NCBI RefSeq assembly: GCF_001557215.1
Contig: NZ_LSJM01000257.1
Location: 1 to 40,260 of the forward strand
Origin: Sphingomonas sp. CCH9-E2
GTDB lineage: Bacteria > Pseudomonadota > Alphaproteobacteria > Sphingomonadales > Sphingomonadaceae
Direction of reading: 5' to 3'
Length of the DNA: 40,260 nucleotides
Part shown: piece by piece, positions 31,289-40,260 of the stretch
How the letters are laid out: each line of letters opens with the position of its first letter
Position numbering within the stretch: the stretch's first letter is position 1
Translations under genes and position numbers: made by a program
Notes under the pieces: generated by a model
What the model was told of the DNA's origin: nothing
Database searches by the model: none
Seen by the model: only the letters and a program-made list of their open reading frames with translations

Positions 31289-32917
31289 TTGCCGCACTTC
31301 AAACCAATTGCCCTTTGGGCCGAGGCAGAGTGGATTGCCGTCATCGCGACGGTGCTGCTTTTCGCCTTCCTCGCCGGGGGCGCACTGATCGCCGCCAGCA
31401 AAAAGCCGGAATTCGCAGGCCATCCCAAGGGCCTGTACATGCTGTTCTTTGCCGAAATGTGGGAGCGCTTCTCCTATTACGGCATGCGCGCGATCCTGAT
31501 TTTCTACCTGACCCAGCACTGGCTGTTCAGCGACGGCAAGTCGAACCTGATCTATGGCGCCTATACCAGCCTCGTGTACATCACGCCGGTGCTCGGCGGC
31601 TATCTGGCCGACCGCTATCTCGGTCAGCGCAAGGCGGTGGTGTTCGGCGGCCTGTTGCTCGCCGCCGGTCATACGCTGATGGCGGTGGAAGGCACCGGGG
31701 GCCAGAGCGATCCGACGATCAACGTGTTCTGGGCGGCGCTCGCCTTCATCATCGTCGGATCGGGCTTCCTCAAGGCGAACATCTCGGTGATGGTCGGACA
31801 GCTTTACAGCCTGACCGACACGCGCCGCGATGCTGCCTACACCATCTTCTACATGGGCATTAACGTCGGCGCCGCGCTCGGCACGATCCTGGTCGCGTAT
31901 CTCGGCCAGACGATCGGCTGGGGCTATGGCTTCGGCCTTGCCGGCATCGGCATGCTCGCCGGTCTGGTCGTGTTCGTGCTCGGCAAGGCGTCGCTGAACG
32001 GTGCGGGCGAGGCTCCGGCTCCGCTCGCCCGGTCGAAGGAACTGCTGCTCTATGGCGTCGGCCTGGCGTCAGTCGCGGTCATCTGGGCGCTGGTCCAGTA
32101 TCAGGACGTGATCCAGACGCTGCTCGCCATCTCGGGCGTTGCGCTGCTCGGCTATGTCCTATTCGAGAGCTTCAAGCTCGAGAAGGAACCGCGCGAGCGC
32201 ATGTTCGCGATCCTGTTCCTGATCTCCTTGAACCCGCTGTTCTGGGGCCTGTTCGAACAGGCGGGCGGGTCGATGAACCTGTTTACCAACGCCTATGTCG
32301 ATCGCGGCGGGGTTCCGGCCGGCATCTTCCAGTCGATCAATCCGATCTACATCATCCTGCTCGCACCACTGTTCGCGGGGCTGTGGCAGTGGCTTGGCAA
32401 ACGCAACATGGAGCCGTCGGCTCCGGCCAAGTTCGGCCTTGCACTCGCGCAGATGGGCTTTGCCAACCTCGTCCTCGTCTGGGGCGCGCGGATGTGGGGG
32501 ATCGAGGCGATGACCCCGGTCTTCCTGGTCTTCGCCTATTATTTCTTCGCCACCACCGCCGAGCTGTGCCTGTCGCCGGTCGGGCTGTCGGCCATGAACC
32601 GGCTTGCGCCCAAGTTCCTCGCATCGCTGATCATGGGTGCGTGGTTCTACATGACCGCCGTCGGCAACTTCGTCGCGGGCAAGATCGGCGAAGCCACCGG
32701 TGGGCATGACGGCCAGATGACCAAGGACGGGCTGCTCGACATCTATGGCCTGTTCGGCTGGATTTCGATCGGCGCTGCGGTGCTCGTGCTGGTGGTTGCG
32801 CCGCTGGTGAAGAAGTGGATGCATCTCGACACGCTCAAGGACGACACGCTCGCAGGCCAGGCGGAACTCGCCGAGCCGCAGGCACCGGGCATTCACTTGA
32901 AGGACGAGACGCGCTGA
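31289..32917 (+). CDS. POT/PTR-family proton-dependent peptide transporter
   Basis: A 542-residue inner-membrane symporter importing di- and tripeptides. It has about 14 TM helices and the family signatures: the ExxER-type proton motif E56-M-W-E59-R60 followed by FSYYGMRAIL, GGYLADRYLGQRKAV, and FYMGINVGAALGTILVAYLG. FWGLFEQAGGSMNLF carries the later conserved substrate-binding Glu. The start is uncertain: a TTG at 31289 eight bases after AAGGGG gives MPHFKPIALW; an ATG at 31202 would add 29 residues that look untranslated. Expression may depend on the palindrome upstream. Confidence 0.92.
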   Translation: MPHFKPIALWAEAEWIAVIATVLLFAFLAGGALIAASKKPEFAGHPKGLYMLFFAEMWERFSYYGMRAILIFYLTQHWLFSDGKSNLIYGAYTSLVYITPVLGGYLADRYLGQRKAVVFGGLLLAAGHTLMAVEGTGGQSDPTINVFWAALAFIIVGSGFLKANISVMVGQLYSLTDTRRDAAYTIFYMGINVGAALGTILVAYLGQTIGWGYGFGLAGIGMLAGLVVFVLGKASLNGAGEAPAPLARSKELLLYGVGLASVAVIWALVQYQDVIQTLLAISGVALLGYVLFESFKLEKEPRERMFAILFLISLNPLFWGLFEQAGGSMNLFTNAYVDRGGVPAGIFQSINPIYIILLAPLFAGLWQWLGKRNMEPSAPAKFGLALAQMGFANLVLVWGARMWGIEAMTPVFLVFAYYFFATTAELCLSPVGLSAMNRLAPKFLASLIMGAWFYMTAVGNFVAGKIGEATGGHDGQMTKDGLLDIYGLFGWISIGAAVLVLVVAPLVKKWMHLDTLKDDTLAGQAELAEPQAPGIHLKDETR

Positions 32918-32941
32918 TCGTCTGACACTCGGGAGGGGGAA

Positions 32942-33637
32942 ATGGAGTTACTGATCGCGGCCTGTGCGGCGTTTCTTGGGACCCATTTCCTCCTGTCCCA
33001 CCCCCTGCGAAAGCCGCTGGTCGACGCTGTCGGCGAGCGGCTTTTTCTTGGGATCTACTCGCTGGTCGCTTTCGCCACGCTGGGGTGGATGGCGCATGTC
33101 TATGGGCGGATGCCCGATGCAGCGCCGCTCTGGACCGTCGGCGACGGGCTGTGGGCGGTGGCGAGCGCGATCATGTTCCTCGCCTCGGTGCTTTTCGTGG
33201 GCTCGCTGATCGGCAACCCGGCCCTGCCCGACCCGACCGACAAGCCCAAGCCCGTACCGCGCCCGCGCGGGGTGTTCGCGATCACCCGCCATCCGATGAT
33301 GTGGAGCTTTGGCCTGTGGGCGCTCGCGCATATCCTGGTCTTCCCGCAACCGGCGCAGATCGTGCTGGCGGGCAGCATCGGCCTGCTCGCGCTGGGTGGC
33401 GCGGCGTTGCAGGACGGCAAGAAGCGGCGGCTCCAGCCCGATTTCTGGCCGCGCTGGCAGGATGTGACCAGCTATTGGCCCTTCGTCGCGATCGCCCGTG
33501 GGCGGGCGCAGGGGGCAGCGGCATGGCCCGGTACCATCGCCGTCGTCGGGGGCACGATCCTGTGGCTCGGCGCGACCTGGGCGCATCTGCCGCTGGCGGA
33601 TATGCCGGCGGGCATCTGGCGCTGGGTCGGCGGATAA
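32942..33637 (+). CDS. NnrU-family membrane protein
   Basis: A 231-residue integral membrane protein with about six TM helices. The family signatures are FLGTHFLLSHPLRKPL at the N-terminus, RPRGVFAITRHPMMWSFGLWALAH in the centre (like isoprenylcysteine methyltransferase-type RHP motifs) and FWPRWQDVTSYWPFVAI. NnrU was first described beside denitrification genes, but none is here, so a role in nitrogen-oxide metabolism should not be assumed. The ATG follows GGGAGGGGG. It begins 24 bases after the peptide transporter stop and is followed after five bases by the DUF1330 gene. Confidence 0.88.
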   Translation: MELLIAACAAFLGTHFLLSHPLRKPLVDAVGERLFLGIYSLVAFATLGWMAHVYGRMPDAAPLWTVGDGLWAVASAIMFLASVLFVGSLIGNPALPDPTDKPKPVPRPRGVFAITRHPMMWSFGLWALAHILVFPQPAQIVLAGSIGLLALGGAALQDGKKRRLQPDFWPRWQDVTSYWPFVAIARGRAQGAAAWPGTIAVVGGTILWLGATWAHLPLADMPAGIWRWVGG

Positions 33638-33642
33638 GCGCG

Positions 33643-34071
33643 ATGCATGTCGATCCGACCCGCGAGCAGTTCGACGCGTTCAAGGCGCTCCCGCGCGACA
33701 CGCCGATCATGATGATCAACCTGGTCCGCTATCGCGACCATGCGGCCTATCCCGATGACCATCCCTATGCGGCGGAGGGGCTGACCGGTGCCGAAGCCTA
33801 TCGCCGCTATTCGAAGGAAAGCGGACCGATCTTCGCGCGCGTTGGCGGCACGATCCTGTGGACGGGCAAGCCCGAGGCCGTGCTTACCGGCCCGTCGGAC
33901 GAACACTGGGATGCAGCCTTTATCGCGCGCTACCCGAACGCCGGAGCGTTCCTCGAGATGGTGACCGATCCCGATTATCGCGCGGCGGTGATCAACCGGC
34001 AGGCCGCCGTGATGGATTCGCGGCTGATCCGCTGCGGCGAGCGCGGCGGGACCGGCCAGGGTTTCGGTTGA
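33643..34071 (+). CDS. DUF1330-family protein (dimeric ferredoxin-like fold)
   Basis: A 142-residue soluble protein. TPIMMINLVRYRDHAAYP, GAEAYRRYSKESGPIFARVGGTILW and FIARYPNAGAFLEMVTDPDYRAAVINRQAAVMDSRLI match the DUF1330 pattern of a small alpha/beta-barrel-like dimer related to EthD and antibiotic-biosynthesis monooxygenase folds. No catalytic function is established for the family. The start at 33643 lies five bases after the NnrU stop, so it is probably in the same transcript. A longer in-frame reading from 33085 overlaps nnrU and is a shadow. Confidence 0.8.
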   Translation: MHVDPTREQFDAFKALPRDTPIMMINLVRYRDHAAYPDDHPYAAEGLTGAEAYRRYSKESGPIFARVGGTILWTGKPEAVLTGPSDEHWDAAFIARYPNAGAFLEMVTDPDYRAAVINRQAAVMDSRLIRCGERGGTGQGFG

Positions 34072-34189
34072 AGCGGTCCGCTAGGAGCGCGCGCAACCAA
34101 TTCGTTTCGCGCGTGTTCCAACGCGGATGCTTACAATTTGCGACACTCTTTTGGTGGACGTGCCGAGGGGCGCTGGTCATTTTCGGGAC

Positions 34190-35680
34190 ATGATGGTCCG
34201 ACCCTTCCTTCTTCTGGGCATCGCTGCGCTGCCGCTCGCAGGCTGTGCCGCCGGTCCCGATTACCGGCCGAGCACCGCCGCCCAGCTCGGCGTCCCCCCC
34301 GCCTTTTCGGTCGCGGCGGATCAGCAGGCGCAGGCCGATCTCAAACGTTGGTGGACCGCGTTCAACGATCCGATGCTGACCGGGCTGGTCGAGCAAGCGG
34401 CGGGCCAGAATCTCGACGTCGCGCAGGCGGTGACGCGGCTGCGTCAGGCACGCGAGGCTTTGGTCCAGTCGCGCGCATCGCTCGTCCCCTCGGTCAGCGC
34501 GGGGGGCAGCGCGTCGCGCAGCGAGCCGATCCGCGGCACGAGCACTCAAGTCACGTTGCCAGATGGCACGGTCACGACGGTGTCGCAGGGCGGCAGCACC
34601 AGCTTCTCGCTCGGCGGCGACGTCAATTATCAGGTCGACCTGTTCGGCGGCGTGCGGCGCGGGGTCGAGGCGAGCCGCGCGCAGCTCGAGGCATCGGGTT
34701 ACAGCTATGCCGCGACATTGGTGTCGATCCAGGGAGAGATCGCGCGCAACTATATCCTCGCCCGCGCGGCGCAGGCGCAGCTGGCCAATGCGCGCGAGAG
34801 CCTGACCATTCAGGACGACAATCTGGAGATTGCGGGCTTCCGCGTGCAGGCGGGCCTCGTCTCCTCGCTCGATCAGGAACAGGCGCGCGCCAATCGTGCG
34901 CAGACCGCCGCGTCGATCCCGTCGATCGAGGCGAGCTATAACAGCGCCGTATCGCGTCTCGGCGTGCTGACTGGACAGGCACCCGGCGCGCTCAAGGCAC
35001 AGATGGAGGCGGTGCGCCCGATACCGCAGGGGCCGGAGCGGATCGCGGTCGGCATCCCCGCCGATACGCTGCGCCAGCGGCCCGATGTGCGGCTGGCCGA
35101 ACGCAATCTTGCCGCCGCCGTCGCGCAGATCGGCGTGTCGGAGGCGCAGCTTTACCCGCAGCTCTCGCTCGGCGGCAGCATCGATGCCGGGGCGGGCAGC
35201 ATCACCAGCCTGTTCGACGTCATCACTGGCCGCGTCTTCGCCAGTATCGCGCAGACGATCTTCGATGCGGGCCGTACCCGCGCGCAGGTACGATCGGCCC
35301 AGGCGGCAGCGGATGGCGCCTTCTACGCCTATAAGCAGACCGTGCTGGTCGGGATCGAAGAGGTCGAGAATGCGGTCGTCGCGCTGCAGACCGCACAGGC
35401 GCGCGAACGCGAATTCGCCATTGCGCTCGACGCCGCGAACAACAGCGCGATCCTGTCACGCAGCTCGTACCGCGCCGGCCTTGCCGACTTCCTGACGCTG
35501 AGCCAGGCGGAGGCGTCACTCGTCTCCGCGCGCAATGGGCTCAATCAGGCGCGGTCGGACAAGGCAAATGCGCTGATCCAGCTGTATCTTGCGCTCGGCG
35601 GCGGCTGGGACGCCGCGACCGCGCCGACGCCCGACACCGTCACCGCCCCTCCCCCCGTTTCTGGAACCGGAACCAATTGA
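34190..35680 (+). CDS. RND/ABC efflux outer-membrane lipoprotein, NodT family
   Basis: A 496-residue TolC-like outer-membrane factor that forms the exit duct of a tripartite efflux pump. The signal peptide ends in the lipobox LAGC, so Cys19 is lipidated. CAAGPDYRPS is the usual NodT-family start. Two OEP repeats follow: LKRWWTAFNDPMLTGLVEQAAGQNLDVAQAVTRLRQAR and RPDVRLAERNLAAAVAQIGVSEAQLYPQLSL; YDLF-type NYQVDLFGGVRRGVEASRAQ marks the barrel/coil border. Two adjacent ATGs (34190, 34193) are possible starts. It is the first gene of a four-gene operon; its stop overlaps the adaptor ATG (TGATG). Confidence 0.93.
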   Translation: MMVRPFLLLGIAALPLAGCAAGPDYRPSTAAQLGVPPAFSVAADQQAQADLKRWWTAFNDPMLTGLVEQAAGQNLDVAQAVTRLRQAREALVQSRASLVPSVSAGGSASRSEPIRGTSTQVTLPDGTVTTVSQGGSTSFSLGGDVNYQVDLFGGVRRGVEASRAQLEASGYSYAATLVSIQGEIARNYILARAAQAQLANARESLTIQDDNLEIAGFRVQAGLVSSLDQEQARANRAQTAASIPSIEASYNSAVSRLGVLTGQAPGALKAQMEAVRPIPQGPERIAVGIPADTLRQRPDVRLAERNLAAAVAQIGVSEAQLYPQLSLGGSIDAGAGSITSLFDVITGRVFASIAQTIFDAGRTRAQVRSAQAAADGAFYAYKQTVLVGIEEVENAVVALQTAQAREREFAIALDAANNSAILSRSSYRAGLADFLTLSQAEASLVSARNGLNQARSDKANALIQLYLALGGGWDAATAPTPDTVTAPPPVSGTGTN

Positions 35681-37065
35681 TGGCCGACGCTGCAACTCCG
35701 AAGCTCGACGAATTTCTGGGCGCGAAGACCGTGCCCGCGTGGCGGCGGCATCTGAAGTGGATCGTGATCGCGGTCGTTGCGCTGGTCGCGGTCTATGGGC
35801 TGTTCCGCATGTTCGGCGCAGAGGAGGAAGCCGGTTACGCGACCCGCGCGGTGGAGCGCGGCGCGCTGACCGTTACCGTGTCGGCAACGGGCAAGCTGAC
35901 CCCGACCAACCAGGTGCAGGTCGGTTCCGAACTGTCGGGCCTGATCACGCGCGTGCTGGTCGACGTCAACGACCGGGTCACGGCGGGCCAGCCGCTCGCG
36001 CTGATCGATCCCGAGCGGCTTGACGATGCGATCACCCAGGCGCGCGCGTCGGTCGCGGCGGCACAGGCGACGGTCGCACAGAATCAGGCGACCCTGGTCG
36101 AGGCGCAGAGCCAGCTCGCCCGGTTCGAGGAAGTCAGCCGCCTGTCGGGCGGGCGCGTTCCGGCCAAGGCCGAACTCGACAATGCCCGCGCGGCGGTAGC
36201 GCGCGCGGTGGCGACGGTGCGCGCCAGCCAGGCGCAGGTCACCTCGCAACAGGCCGCCCTGCGATCGGCAGTGACGCAGCGGAACAAGGCGATCGTCCGC
36301 TCGCCCGTCAATGGCGTGGTGCTCGCGCGCCAGGTCGAGCCGGGCCAGACGGTCGCGGCATCCTTCAACACCCCGACCCTGTTCGTGATCGCCGAAGACC
36401 TGAGCGCGATGGAGCTGGAAGTGGCGATCGACGAAGCCGATGTCGGCCAGGTCAAGCAGGGCCAGCGCGCCAGCTTCACCGTCGATGCCTTCCCCGGCGA
36501 AACCTTCCCCGCCACGATCCAGCGCGTCGATGTCGGATCGAACCTGTCGGCACAGACGAGCACGACCACGACCACCAGCACCACGGCGCAGGTCGTATCC
36601 TATGGCGCGACCCTGTCGGTTGCCAATCCGGAGCAGAAATTGCGGCCCGGCATGACCGCAACGGCCGAGATCATCACGCTGCAGAAGAACAACGTCCTGC
36701 TCGTCCCCAATGCGGCGCTGCGCTTTACCCCCAGCACGGGCGGTGAGGAAGCCGCGAAAGGCGGCATCTCCGGCGCACTCGTGCCCAGCCGGCGGCGTCG
36801 GGGCGGCGACAATGAGAAGGCCGCGACGATCCAGCGCGGCGCCAAGCAAACCGTCTATGTGAAGGGCGAGGACGGCCAGCCGCGCGCGATCGAGGTCACC
36901 ACCGGCGACACCAATGGCCAGGTCACCGAAGTCCTGTCGGGCGATCTGAAGCCCGGGATGGTGGTCATCACCGGCCAGTTCGCGGGCGGGAGCTCCGGCA
37001 GCAGCAAGCGCTCGGGTGGCGGCTCAGGCGGCGGGCAGCGCAAGGCAGGAGCATCGGGTGGCTGA
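35680..37065 (+). CDS. MacA-like periplasmic adaptor (HlyD/membrane fusion protein)
   Basis: A 461-residue adaptor linking the inner-membrane ABC pump to the outer-membrane factor. One TM helix at about 25-42, lipoyl halves at about 73-112 and 205-235, an alpha-hairpin coiled coil (114-204, with Ala/Gln heptads) and a beta-barrel domain (245-335). Unusual parts are a Thr/Ser-rich loop (STTTTTSTT, 294-302) in the barrel, a basic patch RRRRGG (371-376), and a Gly/Ser/Lys-rich C-terminal tail from about 436 to the end. ATG 35680 overlaps the previous stop. The 3' end overlaps the ATPase gene by eight bases, and the ATPase ribosome-binding site lies within this gene's tail. Confidence 0.9.
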   Translation: MADAATPKLDEFLGAKTVPAWRRHLKWIVIAVVALVAVYGLFRMFGAEEEAGYATRAVERGALTVTVSATGKLTPTNQVQVGSELSGLITRVLVDVNDRVTAGQPLALIDPERLDDAITQARASVAAAQATVAQNQATLVEAQSQLARFEEVSRLSGGRVPAKAELDNARAAVARAVATVRASQAQVTSQQAALRSAVTQRNKAIVRSPVNGVVLARQVEPGQTVAASFNTPTLFVIAEDLSAMELEVAIDEADVGQVKQGQRASFTVDAFPGETFPATIQRVDVGSNLSAQTSTTTTTSTTAQVVSYGATLSVANPEQKLRPGMTATAEIITLQKNNVLLVPNAALRFTPSTGGEEAAKGGISGALVPSRRRRGGDNEKAATIQRGAKQTVYVKGEDGQPRAIEVTTGDTNGQVTEVLSGDLKPGMVVITGQFAGGSSGSSKRSGGGSGGGQRKAGASGG

Positions 37066-37767
37066 TCCGATCATCCGCCTGCGCGGCGTCACCAAGACCT
37101 ACGGCGAGGGGCCGACCGCATTTCAGGCGCTGAAGGGCGTCGACCTCGACATCGCGCAAGGCGATTTCGTCGCGGTGATGGGTCCGTCGGGATCGGGCAA
37201 GTCGACGACGATGAACATCCTGGGCTGTCTCGACGTCCCGACGCGCGGGGAATTCCTGTTCAAGAATGTCCATGTCGAGGCGCTCGACCGCGATCAGCGC
37301 GCGCTGCTGCGCCGCCGCTATCTCGGCTTTGTGTTTCAGGGGTTCAACCTGCTCAGCCGCACCAGCGCGCTGGAGAATGTCGAACTGCCTTTGCTCTATC
37401 GCGGTGAGGACAAGAAGACCCGGCGTGAGCTGGGGATGGCGGCGCTGGAAAAGGTCGGGCTCGACCGCTGGTGGGACCATACTCCCGCCGAACTCTCGGG
37501 CGGTCAGCAGCAGCGCGTTGCCATCGCCCGCGCGATCGTCACCAGCCCCGATGTCCTGCTCGCCGACGAACCGACCGGCAACCTCGATTCCGAACGGTCG
37601 GTGGAGATCATGGAATTGCTCACCAGCCTCAACCAGGACAGCGGCATCACCGTGCTGATGGTGACGCATGAGCCCGACATGGCCGCGTTCGCCCGCACCA
37701 TCGTCCATTTCAAGGACGGGCTGGTCGAACGGATCGATACCGGCATGCGCGCGGGGGTGACCGCCTG

Positions 37768-37768
<1 letters not shown>
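37058..37768 (+). CDS. MacB-like ABC transporter ATP-binding protein
   Basis: A 236-residue ATPase of the MacB/LolD/FtsE group: Walker [10 protein letters not shown] (42-50), Q-loop FVFQGFNLL, signature LSGGQ (146-150), Walker [12 protein letters not shown] (167-177) and the switch MVTHEPD. It energises the permease of the next gene. In enteric MacB the ATPase and permease are one polypeptide, while here they are separate. The GTG at 37058 follows AGGAG by six bases; the in-frame ATG at 37016 lies inside the adaptor gene. The stop overlaps the next ATG (TGATG). Confidence 0.94.
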
Positions 37769-38976
<1,208 letters not shown>

Positions 38977-38982
38977 GGTCGC

Positions 38983-39060
38983 GGCACTGGCCCGCTGCCC
39001 CACCCGGCCACCCAACGCCAGTATCCTATGGGTGGCCGGGTGGGGCAGCGGGCCGGTGCC
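38983..39060. terminator. 31-bp inverted repeat after the efflux operon
   Basis: Arms 38983-39013 and 39030-39060 are complementary at 30 of 31 positions, the exception being a G-U pair, with a 16-base loop. It begins six bases after the permease stop codon and ends shortly before the stop of the facing EamA gene, so it can end or protect both transcripts. There is no U-tract. A smaller TTCAGCGGAGCTGAA hairpin follows at 39062-39076. Confidence 0.8.
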
Positions 39061-39083
39061 GGTTCAGCGGAGCTGAAAAGACT

Positions 39084-39941
39084 CTAGCTGAACTGGAGCA
39101 GGATCAGCCCACCGGCCAGCACCACCGCCGCAGCGATGCGGCGGCCGCCAAAGCCTTCGCCGAGCATCCAGGCACCCATCAGCGCTGCCCATACCACGGC
39201 GGTTTCGCGCAGCGCCGATACCTTCGCCACTTCCATCAGCGAGAAGGCGTAGAGCGCGGAGCCGAACGAGATGCTCGACAGCGCCCCCGCCGCGACGCCG
39301 TGCTTCCAGGTTGCCTTGACTGCGCGGCCAAGCTCGCGGCGGCGGAGCAGCAGCGCGGTGGTGGTGATGCACACGCAATCGAGCATGAACAACCACACGA
39401 TATAGGTGAACGGACTCGGCGCGACGCGCACCCCGCGCGCATCTGCCATGTTGTACAGCGCGACCCCGATTGCCGTGGCGAAGGCCCAGCTTAGCGCCAC
39501 CTTGTCCGGATGCGCCGCGAGCGTCACGCCGCGCGCGGGCAGCGCGAAGACGATCACCGCGCCGGTCGCCAGCATCAGCCCGACCCAGCCGATCAGCGGC
39601 AATTGCTCATGCAGCACCAGCACCGCGAACCCGGCGGTCAGCAGCGGCGCCGCGCCGCGCATGATCGGAAAGACGAGGCTCAGATCGCCGCGCTGCATCG
39701 CGCGCACCAGGCAGATCTGATAGGCGAAATGCGCCGGGACCGCCCAGGCGAGCGCGGCCCAGGTCGCGGCATCGGGCAGCGGCACGATCAGCGCGAACGG
39801 TGCGATCACGACCGCCGCGCTGGAAGAAAGCAGCGCCCGTGCAACGAGAATATCGTCGCCGCGCTTCACCACCAGATTGGTGAGCGCGAGGCTGAAGGCC
39901 GAGATCAGGCCGAGCGCGATGGCGAGTGCCTGATCACCCAT
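39084..39941 (-). CDS. EamA/DMT-superfamily transporter
   Basis: A 285-residue inner-membrane protein with ten predicted TM helices in two homologous EamA halves (about 5-135 and 150-285). Typical features: ALGLISAFSLALTNLVVKRG at the start, RGAAPLLTAGFAVLVLHEQLPLIGWVGLMLATGAVIVF closing the first half and EVAKVSALRETAVVWAALMGAWMLGEGFGGRR in the second. The substrate cannot be predicted; family members export amino acids or other metabolites. Its ATG lies inside the end of the MocA-like gene (eight-base overlap), so the two are cotranscribed. Confidence 0.9.
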   Translation of the reverse strand: MGDQALAIALGLISAFSLALTNLVVKRGDDILVARALLSSSAAVVIAPFALIVPLPDAATWAALAWAVPAHFAYQICLVRAMQRGDLSLVFPIMRGAAPLLTAGFAVLVLHEQLPLIGWVGLMLATGAVIVFALPARGVTLAAHPDKVALSWAFATAIGVALYNMADARGVRVAPSPFTYIVWLFMLDCVCITTTALLLRRRELGRAVKATWKHGVAAGALSSISFGSALYAFSLMEVAKVSALRETAVVWAALMGAWMLGEGFGGRRIAAAVVLAGGLILLQFS

Positions 39942-40260
39942 GGATCAGCCGGTCCAGATCCTCCGGCGTATCGACATCGACCAGCTCTGCGGGCGGGACG
40001 ACGATATGGTGCCCGCGCCGCACCAGATCGCGCGCGCCCATATCACCCTGCGCGGCGAGCAGATCGGGCAGGTGTGCGCGGCCGAACAGCGCCGGCGGGC
40101 GCGGGACCACCCCGTCGCTGGACGCCATGATCGCCTCGTCGCCGTCGGCGCCGTCGAGCAGCCGGTAGATCTGTGTCGCGGTGACGCGCGGCATGTCGGC
40201 AAGCGCGATGACCACCGCATCGGGGTCGCTGCGCATCGCCGCCTCCACCCCCAGCCGCAG
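39934..40260 (-). CDS. MocA/MobA-like nucleotidyltransferase, C-terminal part (runs off the right edge)
   Basis: 108 codons of the C-terminal end are present, and the N-terminus with the GGxSxRMG nucleotide-binding loop lies outside. IALADMPRVTATQIYRLL is the metal-binding ADMP motif of the MobA-like NTP transferase fold, and PALFGRAHLPDLLAAQGDMGARDLVRR plus VDVDTPEDLDRL are characteristic of MocA, which attaches CMP to molybdopterin. Other members of this fold are possible because the N-terminus is missing. It overlaps the EamA gene start by eight bases. Confidence 0.8.
   Translation of the reverse strand: MRLGVEAAMRSDPDAVVIALADMPRVTATQIYRLLDGADGDEAIMASSDGVVPRPPALFGRAHLPDLLAAQGDMGARDLVRRGHHIVVPPAELVDVDTPEDLDRLIHG

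Noticed and set aside
32942..34071. Denitrification locus suggested by an NnrU-family gene
   Set aside because: No nitrite, nitric oxide or nitrous oxide reductase gene is nearby, and NnrU homologues occur widely without denitrification.

Overview
The window is an ordinary, densely packed stretch of GC-rich chromosome from an alphaproteobacterium, most likely a sphingomonad (Sphingomonas or close relative). This is inferred from gene content and protein style: a class I PHA synthase with a phasin, a ClpS with a long acidic leader, a CC_3452-family secreted protein, a single bifunctional Rel beginning MLRQYELV, and alphaproteobacterial GC-rich hairpins between genes. I see no insertion sequence, phage, plasmid function, CRISPR array, tRNA or rRNA. 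The many long antisense ORFs are shadows of GC-rich genes and are left out.

Layout. 1-4.2 kb: the start of a lipoprotein gene, an imperfect palindromic intergenic element, murA (peptidoglycan precursor synthesis), a Crp/Fnr regulator, a small atypical phosphatase-like protein, clpS, and a phasin with its own promoter and terminator. 4.3-8.6 kb: phaC, a divergent AlaC-type aminotransferase, an outer-membrane barrel protein and a YbgC-type thioesterase. 8.7-13.7 kb: signalling, with a MASE1-PAS-GGDEF diguanylate cyclase, an HxlR regulator divergent from a secreted CC_3452 protein across a palindrome-rich promoter, and the bifunctional (p)ppGpp synthetase/hydrolase.

13.8-25 kb: cell-envelope genes. 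These are a PagL-like lipid A deacylase candidate, a membrane-anchored AraC regulator, a GtrB/DPM-like glycosyltransferase, a PBP4-type D-Ala-D-Ala carboxypeptidase, two TPR proteins that share a C-terminal module, a SAM methyltransferase, a GtrA-like flippase, a GT-C membrane glycosyltransferase, a MarC-family protein and galE. GtrB, GtrA and GT-C together could form a three-component periplasmic glycosylation system whose genes are split between divergent units.

25-34 kb: housekeeping and transport. This part holds msrA, the tRNA t6A enzyme TsaC/Sua5, an acyl-CoA dehydrogenase, a YtrA-type GntR/ABC operon, a nitroreductase, a POT peptide transporter, an NnrU-family membrane protein and a DUF1330 protein. 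34.2-39 kb: a translationally coupled four-gene tripartite efflux operon (NodT-type outer-membrane factor, MacA-like adaptor, MacB-like ATPase and separate permease) ending in a 31-bp inverted repeat. 39.1 kb to the end: an EamA/DMT transporter overlapping a MocA-like nucleotidyltransferase that runs off the window.

The strongest non-gene signals are the phasin promoter framed by two TGC-N3-GCA sites, the HxlR/CC_3452 promoter covered by two inverted repeats, a 17-bp palindrome between the nitroreductase and peptide transporter genes, and a GntR promoter that looks leaderless. I did not find a clearly new multi-gene system. The best candidates for new biology are the shared TPR C-terminal module and the split glycosylation set.
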